Source of the DNA: UBA6144 sp964399165 | Lineage (GTDB): Bacteria; Bdellovibrionota; Bacteriovoracia; Bacteriovoracales; Bacteriovoracaceae | Assembly: GCA_964399165.1 (NCBI GenBank) | Contig: CAYNPO010000017.1 | Location: 7,481 to 71,480, forward strand | DNA length: 64,000 nt | Direction: 5' to 3' | Shown here: positions 24,809-32,149 of the stretch, piece by piece | Layout of the letters: each line of letters starts with the position of its first letter | How positions within the stretch are numbered: position 1 is the stretch's first letter | Program-made: the position numbers and the translations under genes | Notes under the pieces: generated by a model | Seen by the model: the letters and a program-made list of their open reading frames with translations, nothing else | Told to the model about the DNA's origin: nothing | Database searches by the model: none

Positions 24809-26456
24809 AGTGGGAGCGCCCTAGCGCGCGCTGAATATAGGCCCTTAGAACAGGATCATGCACGTATATGTGGGTGCCAAGCATGCCCCGGGTAAGAAGC
24901 ACATAGTAAATGTTTTTAACATAGAGGCACAGTTTCTCATCGTTCGGGTCTGAATGTTTGATGGGGGTACCATTTCGGTCGTGATACTGATCTTTCCGAA
25001 CCTTGATTCTCCCATCTTGAGGATCCATCCAGATTTCAGTCCCCATGATCACGCCGGCATAGTTGAGGTCTTCGCCTTGGAGTGTGTGGATGCATCCCAC
25101 CTCATTGAGGGCGTTGGGAGAGTTGACCCAACCGGTTATGACCGAATTCCATTTCATGTCGAGACCATCTGGGGAGAAGTCACTCTTGTTGGGGTGGGCC
25201 CTGGAAATCCACTCCCGATAATAACCGGAAGCCATTCGAGAGAGTCCATGCGTTTGCTCGAGCTTTCGGATGGTCTTCCGAAGGGAAGCTAGGTCTTTGG
25301 CTAGGTGGAATTGATAGTCACCGACATCAGAAGCAGAAGGACTTCCCGCTTCAATTTGCAGCAGGCGCCTAACGAACCGAAGATAATCCGCTCCCCTTTT
25401 GATCCGGAACTGCTGCCCCAGCATCTTATGAATGAACGTACTCTTCAAAGACTCGATGTCCTGCACTGAGATGTCGGCGGGCCGGACGGTCTGATCAGGA
25501 TCGAACATTATCACGAGATGCTTGGATCTTTTCAGGGCTAACTCCAACTCTGTGGTCTTACCTCCATGGAGATGCTTTTGATCCTTGGCTTGTTTTTTGA
25601 AGTATTGCTTGAGGCGATGAGCCTCGTCCACAATAAGAAAGTCGAAATGGCCGTCACGTACTTTCGCCAAGTCCACGGGTTTGATTAGGGCAACTTTCAG
25701 TTTGGTCTCCCTGAACATGCGCTTGAAGGTAGCCGAGAGATTGCTTTGGGGAATACATACCCCGATGCGACTGCCATTCATCTGATAGCGCTTGAGCAGG
25801 TCATGCACAATTTTGACGATGAGGAGAGTCTTACCCGTTCCCGGCCCACCCGTGACGAGTATCCGCCGTCCATCTGGATTGAATTTCCTCAGCCGGGTAG
25901 TGGATCCATCGGGTGCGATGTCTTTTCGTCCGTCTTCATGTGTGGTCAATTCCACGATGTCGTCCACGATCTCCAATTGTTCTGCGGAGAACTCCTTAAA
26001 GGGCGAGTACTTGAAAAAACTGCTGTTCTCCAGCTCCTCGAGTTCCCGGGAGGCCAGCCCGTACATCTGCAGGCTGGCCCAAATCTTCCGGAAGAGCTGG
26101 TTATTGATCTCTTCTTTCAAATAGTAAAAATGTGGGGACTGGTCTTTCTTGAGATTGATCAAGGCGCCGGGGCGGTCGGCATAGATGTAATTGATGAGGC
26201 GCGATTCGATGTCGTAAACCGCGCTCTTATTGAAGTACTCCGAGTAGATGATTTTGGTTTGAGTAAGTTTAAAGCGCTGCTTGGTCTTCAAGTGGTCTTT
26301 GAAGCGGGCTTTTAGATGGGAAGTTTCCCCGACATACACCTGATGGTCATTGTGAAGAAGGTAAGTGACGCAGTGCTGCTCATATTCCTTGAGATTTTTA
26401 CGAACGGGGAAATCATCTGAAGTGATCTGAACCGTCATTTCTGGGTAATCTGGCAT
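24807..26456 (-). CDS. GIY-YIG nuclease fused to a DUF2075 (Schlafen-like) helicase domain
   Basis: 549 residues. Residues 27-65 form a GIY-YIG nuclease start (VTYLLHNDHQVYVGETSHL, catalytic-type R51) with E84 in YDIESRLINY as the metal ligand. From about 195 there is a P-loop ATPase of the DUF2075 family: Walker A GGPGTGKT (203-210), Walker B LIVDEAH (274-280), TLQGEDLNYAGVI (458-470) and the arginine-finger motif YYVLLTRGM (517-525). It likely unwinds and cuts nucleic acid. It is divergent from a MazG-like gene, 53 bp apart, and lies in a low-GC pocket flanked by direct repeats, which suggests phage defence. The ATG at 26456 precedes the conserved part; upstream residues overlap the intergenic dyads. 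Confidence 0.85.
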   Translation of the reverse strand: MPDYPEMTVQITSDDFPVRKNLKEYEQHCVTYLLHNDHQVYVGETSHLKARFKDHLKTKQRFKLTQTKIIYSEYFNKSAVYDIESRLINYIYADRPGALINLKKDQSPHFYYLKEEINNQLFRKIWASLQMYGLASRELEELENSSFFKYSPFKEFSAEQLEIVDDIVELTTHEDGRKDIAPDGSTTRLRKFNPDGRRILVTGGPGTGKTLLIVKIVHDLLKRYQMNGSRIGVCIPQSNLSATFKRMFRETKLKVALIKPVDLAKVRDGHFDFLIVDEAHRLKQYFKKQAKDQKHLHGGKTTELELALKRSKHLVIMFDPDQTVRPADISVQDIESLKSTFIHKMLGQQFRIKRGADYLRFVRRLLQIEAGSPSASDVGDYQFHLAKDLASLRKTIRKLEQTHGLSRMASGYYREWISRAHPNKSDFSPDGLDMKWNSVITGWVNSPNALNEVGCIHTLQGEDLNYAGVIMGTEIWMDPQDGRIKVRKDQYHDRNGTPIKHSDPNDEKLCLYVKNIYYVLLTRGMLGTHIYVHDPVLRAYIQRALGRSH

Positions 26457-26459
26457 GGC

Positions 26460-26472
26460 TCGATTATATCGA
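26460..26472. promoter_or_regulatory. Inverted repeat between the helicase and MazG-like genes
   Basis: TCGAT-TAT-ATCGA is a perfect 5-bp dyad directly in front of the helicase start. A second stem, ACCCGTC/GGCGGGT (about 26478-26495), follows before the MazG-like gene. Either could be a shared control site of the divergent pair. Short dyads like these may also be chance. Confidence 0.35.
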
Positions 26473-26509
26473 TGAAAACCCGTCTCGCGGCGGGTCAAAA
26501 GGAGTCGAA

Positions 26510-26869
26510 ATGAAGCCCGTGGATGTGGGTCGGATCCATGAAGAGTTGAGAGAGTTCTCACGCGAGCGGGATTGGGACCAATTTCACTCCGTAAAAAACC
26601 TCAGCATGGCGTTGTCGGTTGAAGCCTCGGAGCTCGTGGAAATTTTCCAATGGATGACCGAGGCCGAAGCTGATGGTGTCCGTGAAGACTCAAGACTCAA
26701 GACCAGAGTTCAAGACGAGATAGCTGACGTATTTATTTATCTTCTACGCATCGCTGGTAAGGTGGACATCGACTTGGGCGTAGCCGTGGCAGAGAAAATG
26801 CGGAAGAACGCTGAGAAGTATCCAGTTGAAAAGTCCAAAGGCAACGCCAAAAAGTACAACGACCTCTAA
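26510..26869 (+). CDS. MazG-like nucleotide pyrophosphohydrolase
   Basis: 119 residues with the all-alpha NTP pyrophosphatase signature. The ExxE pair is E38/E41 (VEASELVEIFQWM) and the ExxD pair is E70/D73 (QDEIADVFIYLL), both needed for Mg2+ binding, plus a C-terminal KNAEKYPVEKSKG typical of the MazG/RS21-C6 group. It would hydrolyse dNTPs or NTPs to monophosphates. A strong AAAGGAG site precedes the ATG. Its divergent pairing with a nuclease-helicase suggests that it lowers nucleotide pools or clears modified nucleotides during defence. Confidence 0.9.
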   Translation: MKPVDVGRIHEELREFSRERDWDQFHSVKNLSMALSVEASELVEIFQWMTEAEADGVREDSRLKTRVQDEIADVFIYLLRIAGKVDIDLGVAVAEKMRKNAEKYPVEKSKGNAKKYNDL

Positions 26870-26908
26870 AGTGACGAATGAAGATCGGGCCCGAGGGAAA
26901 GCAAGGTT

Positions 26909-27313
26909 ATGCTGGAGTTTAAAGAAGGCCTCAGGGAAGGGTGGTTGGAGCTATTCTTCGAGGAGATCAACCGCACGACTATGAAGCGCGACGATTTCGC
27001 CCGCTTCAAGCGGGCTTATGAATCGCGCCAAGTTGTGTTGAGCTTATGGGAGGGGGAGCAGCTGGTGGCTTTCGGTTCCATGCTCACAGACTGGACCATG
27101 AACTCCATCATCTATGACGTGGTGGTGGTAGAGCGCTTCCAAAAGCAAGGGCACGGTCGGCGGATTATGGAAGGGCTCATGGGCAAGGCTCCGGGCACAC
27201 GTTTCTATCTGACCTCCACCTTCGGCAATGAGGAGTTCTACCGCAAGCTTGGTTACCGCAAGCACCGGACGGCCTTTGCTTTGTATGAAGGAGATTCGCC
27301 GTATTTGGAGTGA
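26909..27313 (+). CDS. GNAT-family N-acetyltransferase
   Basis: 134 residues with the GNAT core: the strand VVVVERFQKQGHGRRIMEGL contains the acetyl-CoA pyrophosphate-binding motif Q-K-Q-G-H-G (near residue 78), followed by the C-terminal FYRKLGYRKHRTAFALYEG typical of small single-domain acetyltransferases. The substrate is unknown. It is the third gene of the segment flanked by the direct repeat, 39 bp after the MazG-like gene, and is probably co-transcribed with it. Confidence 0.85.
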   Translation: MLEFKEGLREGWLELFFEEINRTTMKRDDFARFKRAYESRQVVLSLWEGEQLVAFGSMLTDWTMNSIIYDVVVVERFQKQGHGRRIMEGLMGKAPGTRFYLTSTFGNEEFYRKLGYRKHRTAFALYEGDSPYLE

Positions 27314-27345
27314 GTGCTGGTCCTACCAGGGCTCGCGGGGTTAGG

Positions 27346-27475
27346 GGATTTGCGGTCACAAATTGTGACCGCAAAACGGGTAATTTATTGGAATTACAAA
27401 AGCAGAGTGTGCCCCTACGCCTTTACTGAGCTCGGCATCGCAAGCCTGTCGAGCGTGCTTCGCACAGACCACAGA
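27346..27475 (+). pseudogene. Fragment of an ORF6N-domain gene
   Basis: The sequence encodes GCGGTCACAAATTGTGACC-type text (R-S-Q-I-V-T) and then CPYAFTELGIASLSSVLRTD, matching the intact ORF6N gene at 28312 (PYAFTELGIAMLSSVLRS). The middle is shortened and both ends are missing. A 27-nt palindrome spans 27349-27375. It is a broken second copy, separated from the intact one by the CIS tape-measure-like gene. Confidence 0.65.
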
Positions 27476-27494
27476 TTGGGCTGAAGGAGTGAGC

Positions 27495-27599
27495 ATGAAG
27501 CAGTTCGATTATGAGTTCACGTCGAAGCGGGAAATCAATCCTTCCCATCCGTCCTCCATTGCACTGACAGAGGCTTCTTCATCCACGGCAATCGGATGA
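27495..27599 (+). pseudogene. 5' end of an unknown gene cut at the repeat junction
   Basis: A strong ribosome site (GAAGGAGTGAGC) precedes ATG and the residues MKQFDYEFTSKREIN. From 27539 the frame runs into the antisense of the neighbouring gene and stops. The first 14 codons therefore look like the genuine start of a lost gene whose remainder was replaced at the repeat boundary. Confidence 0.3.
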
Positions 27600-28110
27600 G
27601 GGAGATGGCCCCCGGGTATTTGGCCAGCAGGAGGTCGTAGTCGCGCGGTTCCACGGTGAGGACCCACCGATCGCTACCTTCCTGCAGGGTGCCCCTGCGG
27701 TTGATCCAGTTGGCCCTGAATCCGTCTGAGCTGCTGGTTCCCGCCGTGGGCCAGGTGGCCATGAGGGTGGTGAGAAGGCTTTCCACTGTGGAGCGTTCCG
27801 CGTCGCTGGCCCCGAAGGTAGCCGTGAGGGTGTCGACAGGGGAGAGGCCGCAGAGCAATTTAGCCAAGTGGAGGCGCTCCTCGCGGTTTTCCGCCGAGCC
27901 GGTGGCGAGAAAGCCCAGGGCGGACGCGGCGGTGGACTGGCCCTCCCGGGAGGTGAGCGTGAGGCCCAGGCGCTGGAAGAGGGTGGGGAGGTGTGCGTGG
28001 GCCAGGACGAGGCCCGCGTTGTGGACGGGGAAAGTAGTCGCCTGGCAAGGAGAGTGGATCATAGTGAGGGCGAGGACGAGCAAGCGGAGACCAAGGCGTA
28101 GGATGTGCAT
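27535..28110 (-). CDS. Orphan, secreted CIS tape-measure-like (CIS_TMP) domain protein
   Basis: 191 residues with a signal peptide (about 1-24, ending CQA). The mature part matches the conserved C-terminal region of contractile-injection-system tape measure proteins: VHNAGLVLAHAHLPTLFQRL, then EERLHLAKLLCGLSPVDTL, SLLTTLMATWPTAGTSSSDG, and YDLLLAKYPGAISLIRLPWM. Those proteins are normally several hundred residues long, cytoplasmic, and encoded in a CIS cluster. Here there is no other CIS gene and the protein carries an export signal. It is probably a repurposed domain of unknown role. Confidence 0.65.
   Translation of the reverse strand: MHILRLGLRLLVLALTMIHSPCQATTFPVHNAGLVLAHAHLPTLFQRLGLTLTSREGQSTAASALGFLATGSAENREERLHLAKLLCGLSPVDTLTATFGASDAERSTVESLLTTLMATWPTAGTSSSDGFRANWINRRGTLQEGSDRWVLTVEPRDYDLLLAKYPGAISLIRLPWMKKPLSVQWRTDGKD
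27539..27646. repeat. Right copy of the imperfect ~108-bp direct repeat
   Basis: This is the coding 3' end of the CIS tape-measure-like gene and matches 24700-24808 in the same orientation. It marks the right edge of the helicase/MazG/acetyltransferase segment together with the broken ORF6N copy. Confidence 0.65.
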
Positions 28111-28311
28111 GGTTGGAGTTTACCGGTTTGCCTGGAATGATGCCAGGTACTCAGGTGCGCCTTGAATGCGCGCTCTAAACCTTGAGTCGCGACATTTTCC
28201 TCAAGGCGCGGATGAAAAGTTTGGTGCCGCGAAATGCACCAACCGCGGTTCCAAAGACTTGTTGATGCAGAATATGGCGCTGCCATTGCAGGTTTATCGG
28301 CAGAGGTGATT

Positions 28312-28821
28312 ATGGAGGCGCCGTATATTTTCACGATTCGTGGGCAGAGGGTGATGCTGGATGTTCATCTAGCGCCTTTGTATGGAATGGAAACGAAGGC
28401 CTTGAACCAGGCGGTAAAACGGCACATCGAGCGCTTTGACGAAGATTTTATGTTCCAACTGGAATTCAGTGAGTTAGCACACGTAAGGTCACAAATTGTG
28501 ACCTTACAGGATTTAAACCCCCAAGAACTCGTAAGGCGCTTTTGCCCCTACGCCTTTACAGAACTGGGTATCGCCATGCTTTCGAGTGTGCTTCGTTCTC
28601 CACAGGCTATCGAAGTTAACAAGGGAATCATGCGGGCGTTCTTTCGCATGCGCTCCTACCTGGTGCTCGGGCACCCCTTGAATGAGCGGGTGGACGCTTT
28701 GGAGCGAAACGCGTTGGAAGTGAGACAAACGTTCGGGGAAGTTTTCGAGCGGCTGGATAACGTGGATGAGGTCATGACCCCAATTTTGCCTAAGCGCCGA
28801 AGAAGAATTGGGCTTTCATAA
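28312..28821 (+). CDS. ORF6N-domain DNA-binding protein
   Basis: 169 residues. The ORF6N domain is complete: IFTIRGQRVMLDVHLAPLYG, ALNQAVKRHIERFDEDFMFQ, RSQIVTLQ, PYAFTELGIAMLSSVLRSPQ. A C-terminal helical part (LNERVDALERNALEVRQTFG) probably forms a coiled coil. The domain is common in phages and mobile regions and is thought to bind DNA. The ATG at 28312 has a GAGG site. A 23-nt palindrome lies inside the gene at 28484-28506. It ends one base before the convergent rhomboid gene. Confidence 0.85.
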   Translation: MEAPYIFTIRGQRVMLDVHLAPLYGMETKALNQAVKRHIERFDEDFMFQLEFSELAHVRSQIVTLQDLNPQELVRRFCPYAFTELGIAMLSSVLRSPQAIEVNKGIMRAFFRMRSYLVLGHPLNERVDALERNALEVRQTFGEVFERLDNVDEVMTPILPKRRRRIGLS

Positions 28822-29433
28822 TTACGAGCGATGGCGAAGCCTGGCCGCGAGGTACCACAGCAATCCCATGAGCGCCCCACCCAGGTGGGCGCCGTGGCCG
28901 ATCGGTAGACCGCCGCCCTGGGCCTGGGCCAAGAGGCCCCACAGGTCGATACCCACGAAGAGCACTGCTGCCATGATGGCGGGGACGGGGATGAGTCCGA
29001 ACAGGAGCAGGAGGCGGGTGGGAAAGAGCAATGAGAAAAATGTGAGCACCCCCGACACCGCGCCGGAGGCGCCCAGGGCCGGAATGGAGGGATCGCCCAT
29101 GAACCAGGTGCTGGTGAGGCAGTGGATGAGGGACCCGGAAAGGCCCGCGGCGAGGTAGAAGACGATAAAGCGCCAGCCGCCCATCAGGGCCTCCAGTTGG
29201 CGGCCGAATTCGCGCAACACGAACATGTTGAGGAACAGGTGCAGTAGCTGGGCGTGCGAGAAGACGGAAGTGAAGAGGGTCCATGGACGGCCTGCCTGTA
29301 CCGCGCTGGCGCTGACCAGGAAATGCTCCATCATGAAGGGCGTGTCCAGGGTCATCCAGGATAGGAAAACCGCCGCGTTCGTCCAGATGATGATGTTCAC
29401 CACACCCATGGGGAGTGCCTCCGCTTCTAGCAT
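28822..29433 (-). CDS. Rhomboid-family intramembrane serine protease
   Basis: 203 residues with six or seven membrane segments. The catalytic dyad is visible as GASGAVSG (Ser at residue 123) and HGAHLGGALMG (His at 183). The oxyanion-region motif HLFLNM lies at about 65-70. Rhomboids cleave membrane-spanning segments within the inner membrane. A GTG/ATG choice eight codons upstream (29457) is possible. The gene is convergent with ORF6N, and its substrate is unknown. Confidence 0.9.
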   Translation of the reverse strand: MLEAEALPMGVVNIIIWTNAAVFLSWMTLDTPFMMEHFLVSASAVQAGRPWTLFTSVFSHAQLLHLFLNMFVLREFGRQLEALMGGWRFIVFYLAAGLSGSLIHCLTSTWFMGDPSIPALGASGAVSGVLTFFSLLFPTRLLLLFGLIPVPAIMAAVLFVGIDLWGLLAQAQGGGLPIGHGAHLGGALMGLLWYLAARLRHRS

Positions 29434-29477
29434 TTCATTCTCTAAAGGCGGCGCCAACCGTCAAATGGCGGTGCTAA

Positions 29478-29894
29478 CTAGGATTTAACCTCACTAGATT
29501 TTCCCTTGAGGCGCCTGTGGGTTGCCGTGGCCAAAAGTCTTTTGAACTTGGGACATTCGAGATGACTGGGGGCTTTGCAGTGGCTGGCGTGGATGAGGCC
29601 ATCGCGTACGGCCTCGAGACGCCGGATTTTCCCGTCAATCTCGCCGGCCTTCCTCCGTAGCTGGTCCCGGTCGAGGACAACGCGCTGACCGGATTTAAAA
29701 AGAGCCTGGAGCTCCTCAAGGGAAAAGCCCGCTTGCTTGGCCAATGTGATCAGTGCGAGTTTTTCCAGGACGCTGGGAGCGTATTGGCGCCGAAGCCCGT
29801 GACGGCCGATAGAGGTGATGAGTTTGATCTCCTCGTAATACCTCAATGTGGATGGGGCGATCCCCGTACGTTTTGCGACTTCTCCGATGTCCAT
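29478..29894 (-). CDS. MerR-family transcriptional regulator
   Basis: 138 residues. The N-terminal MerR HTH is clear (DIGEVAKRTGIAPSTLRYYE), followed by the dimerisation helix (QLRRKAGEIDGKIRRLEAVR) and a C-terminal effector region CKAPSHLECPKFKRLL with two Cys that could sense a metal or redox change. Of two adjacent ATGs, 29894 has the better distance to the GGAAGG site. It is transcribed divergently from the cupin/permease operon and most likely controls it and itself. Confidence 0.88.
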   Translation of the reverse strand: MDIGEVAKRTGIAPSTLRYYEEIKLITSIGRHGLRRQYAPSVLEKLALITLAKQAGFSLEELQALFKSGQRVVLDRDQLRRKAGEIDGKIRRLEAVRDGLIHASHCKAPSHLECPKFKRLLATATHRRLKGKSSEVKS

Positions 29895-29949
29895 CATCCT
29901 TCCTTTTGATCGATCCACATAAGTTTCACACAGATGTCGGCTCATTTAC

Positions 29950-29992
29950 AAGTTGACCTAAAGTTGACTTGAAGTGGCTTAATGCTCCTAAA
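29950..29992. promoter_or_regulatory. Divergent promoter region with AAGTTGAC repeats (MerR site candidate)
   Basis: AAGTTGAC occurs at 29950-29957 and 29961-29968, an 11-bp direct repeat that contains two possible -35 boxes (TTGACC at 29953, TTGACT at 29964). TTAATG at 29979 lies 20 bp after the first, the long spacing typical of MerR-controlled promoters. The assignment is tentative. Confidence 0.4.
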
Positions 29993-30010
29993 CGGCACAA
30001 GGGAGGAACG

Positions 30011-30508
30011 ATGGAGCGTGACGTGAACGGATTGATGATGCAAGTGAAGAAAGTATGGGAATCTCCCGGCGCAGAACAGGTCATCGAGGAGCTTTTAGGG
30101 AAATTCGTCAGGAGTGGGACCGTGACCGTGGCCCTGGAATCACTGGATTTATCGCTAGGAAAGGAGCTGTGGCGGGACGAGGCAGGGTTCATACTGACCG
30201 CCTACTCAGAGGTCCTGGGAACTTATCGCGGGCCCCATGATCATGGAGGGGGCTGGGTGGTCTACCACGTGGTTTCGGGTGAAATGGAGATGGGGAGCTA
30301 TGTTCTCCACCCCGCGGAGGGAAATATCTCGAAGCGGGGGCAGGAGATCCTGGGCGCGGGGGATGGCCGCCTGTATGGGGTGGGGGACATCCACGATACG
30401 CGTTGTTTGTCTGCGAAGGCGATAGTCCTGAGGTTCACGAGCCGTGATCTGAGAGTCGAAGAGCGGTCTGGACGCATGCGGCGCTTTGAGCTGGGGGGTG
30501 AAGCATGA
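30011..30508 (+). CDS. Cupin-fold protein, cysteine dioxygenase-like
   Basis: 165 residues with a double-stranded beta-helix metal site: GPHDHGGGWVVYHVVSGEME supplies two His and a Glu-like ligand, and VGDIHDTRCLSAKAIVLRF supplies the third His. This resembles predicted metal-dependent dioxygenases of the cysteine dioxygenase superfamily. The ATG has a GGGAGGA site. It begins an operon with two half-size permeases and is divergent from MerR, so it may detoxify a thiol or a metal-organic compound before export. The substrate is unknown. Confidence 0.7.
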   Translation: MERDVNGLMMQVKKVWESPGAEQVIEELLGKFVRSGTVTVALESLDLSLGKELWRDEAGFILTAYSEVLGTYRGPHDHGGGWVVYHVVSGEMEMGSYVLHPAEGNISKRGQEILGAGDGRLYGVGDIHDTRCLSAKAIVLRFTSRDLRVEERSGRMRRFELGGEA

Positions 30509-30975
30509 TCCTCTCGGTGTGGGGTTTAACACTTGCGCTCTTGGCTTGGTCCCTCAAGAGGGACCGTGGAAGGACTTGGCGGGCCCTGGAAGCCAGCGTT
30601 ATGGGAATGAGGAGGATATTCCCGGGTACCTTCTTGATGGTGATCGCCTTTGGCATTCTTCTGGCCTTGGTTTCCAAGGAACGGTTGGTGGCGCTCTTCG
30701 ACGTGCAGGGGGCCATGGGATTGGGGCTGATTTCGTTGGTGGGAGCGGTCATTACTCTGCCTGGGCCAATCGCCTTTCCCCTTGTGGGGTCATTGGCCGA
30801 GTTGGGAATCGAGAAATCCACGTTGGCGTCATTCGTCACGACATTGACCATGGTTGGTATCGTCAGCGCTCCTTTCGAGGCGGGATTCTTCGGAAGGAAG
30901 TTCACGATTCTCAGGCAGGCGTTCTCCCTTGTCGCCGCCGTCTTGATCGGTCTCATGATGAAGGAGATTCTATGA
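30505..30975 (+). CDS. Half-size permease (DUF318-like), first subunit
   Basis: 156 residues with four or five membrane segments (e.g. FLMVIAFGILLALVS, GLISLVGAVITLPGPIAFPL, IGLMMKEIL). The PGPIAFP loop and length match one half of the two-domain permease family that includes ArsP-like exporters. The next gene encodes a matching half, so the two probably pair. The start overlaps the cupin gene and the stop overlaps the next start by 4 bp. Confidence 0.7.
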   Translation: MILSVWGLTLALLAWSLKRDRGRTWRALEASVMGMRRIFPGTFLMVIAFGILLALVSKERLVALFDVQGAMGLGLISLVGAVITLPGPIAFPLVGSLAELGIEKSTLASFVTTLTMVGIVSAPFEAGFFGRKFTILRQAFSLVAAVLIGLMMKEIL

Positions 30976-31424
30976 TGTCGGAAGTTTTTGGGCTCGCGAT
31001 CCACAACGTAGCCAGTTTCTCATGGGAAATATTGAAAATCCTCCCGCCTTTGCTCCTACTGATGTCCTTGCTGGACGCCTGGGTTCCCCGGAACTTCATC
31101 GAAGGAAAGCTCGGACAGGACTCAGGGATGCAGGGGATGCTTTTCGCGCTCTTGCTCGGGACTACCGCCGCTGGGCCCTTGTTCGCCGCTTTCCCGGTGG
31201 CCCTTTCCCTAAGCAGGAAGGGAGCCAGTACCGCAAACGTGGTGGTGTTCCTGGGCGCCTGGTCTACTCTCAAGCTTCCGATGTTGCTGTTGGAGAGTCG
31301 TTTCCTCGGATGGGAGTTTACGTTTTGGCGGATTGCCTTGACCACTCCGCTCGTCGCTTTGATAGGTGTGCTCGTAGGAAGACTCTCTCCACTAAAAAAT
31401 GGAGAGACTTACTCCGCCACTTGA
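30972..31424 (+). CDS. Half-size permease (DUF318-like), second subunit
   Basis: 150 residues, four membrane segments: SWEILKILPPLLLLMSLLDA, MLFALLLGTTAAGPLFAAFP, STANVVVFLGAWSTLKLPML and ALTTPLVALIGVLVGR. The GTTAAGPLFAAFP loop mirrors the PGPIAFP loop of the first subunit, as expected of two halves of one transporter. The ATG overlaps the stop of the preceding gene. Its substrate probably relates to whatever the MerR protein senses. Confidence 0.7.
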   Translation: MMSEVFGLAIHNVASFSWEILKILPPLLLLMSLLDAWVPRNFIEGKLGQDSGMQGMLFALLLGTTAAGPLFAAFPVALSLSRKGASTANVVVFLGAWSTLKLPMLLLESRFLGWEFTFWRIALTTPLVALIGVLVGRLSPLKNGETYSAT

Positions 31425-31429
31425 GGTGG

Positions 31430-32149
31430 TCAATTCTTCCGATCGATATCGATTCGCTGGGCATGGGAGTATTCGTAGGCGATGTGGACTTGTTGGTCGC
31501 CGCCTTTGGCCGAGCGCAGATTGGAGAGCCCCCGGTAGCTCAGGAGCCGGCGGGATTCGGGTGCGTACTCAACCTTTAGCTCATCGGCAAAAAGACGCAG
31601 GAAGAGGCTGTCTAGCTTGATGCCAAAGCGCACGCGCTCGGGAGTGGCGTCGGCGCGGAAGGCCTTGAAGGCGAAAAAGTCGGCCTTGGCCATCACGCCA
31701 AAGCGCAGGGGCACGCCCTGGGGAGTGATCTCCGTGAAGCGCGACTTGATGAAATTGTCGAAGCCCTGGCCCGCTGCCATGCCTCCTCTCAGGTCGTGTT
31801 TCTCCTCAGCAACCAACTTGCCTGATTCCTCCACGCGCATGAGGATCCTCTTGCCGTCGGGAGTCGTGAACATGCTTTCTTTGCGCTGGAAACGGTAATC
31901 CTCGAACTCGGCATCGGGCACGAAAGGGTGGCGCGTGAAGTCTGAGCGCAACTGCGCTATGGGTTTTCCAGAAGGGTCGTAATAACGGGTTTCGACTTTC
32001 TTGTTGAAGCCTCGCTCGTCTATGGTGACGGTGTGGAGTTCGGTGTACAGGACTTGGCCGTCCTCCAGTGACCTCGCCGTTCCACGGAACTCCAGGGGCG
32101 CGGCGCTGGCCGCGGGGAGGGCCAGAATGAGCGCGAGCAGGGTTTTCAT
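31430..32149 (-). CDS. Secreted protein of unknown function in the LitR-type operon
   Basis: 239 residues with a signal peptide (1-16, SAA). The mature part is mainly beta (LEFRGTARSLEDGQVLYTEL, YYDPSGKPIAQLRSDFTR) without cysteines, and might be a lipocalin or YceI-like barrel. No family is certain. It is the last gene of the minus-strand operon folE-DUF2878-SDR; its start overlaps the SDR stop by 4 bp. Similar secreted proteins accompany SDR and DUF2878 genes in photoprotection clusters of other bacteria. Confidence 0.65.
   Translation of the reverse strand: MKTLLALILALPAASAAPLEFRGTARSLEDGQVLYTELHTVTIDERGFNKKVETRYYDPSGKPIAQLRSDFTRHPFVPDAEFEDYRFQRKESMFTTPDGKRILMRVEESGKLVAEEKHDLRGGMAAGQGFDNFIKSRFTEITPQGVPLRFGVMAKADFFAFKAFRADATPERVRFGIKLDSLFLRLFADELKVEYAPESRRLLSYRGLSNLRSAKGGDQQVHIAYEYSHAQRIDIDRKN

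Noticed and set aside
28059..28334. Minus-strand ORF of 91 codons upstream of the ORF6N gene
   Set aside because: No ribosome site, no motif, atypical composition, and it overlaps the start of ORF6N; a chance frame.
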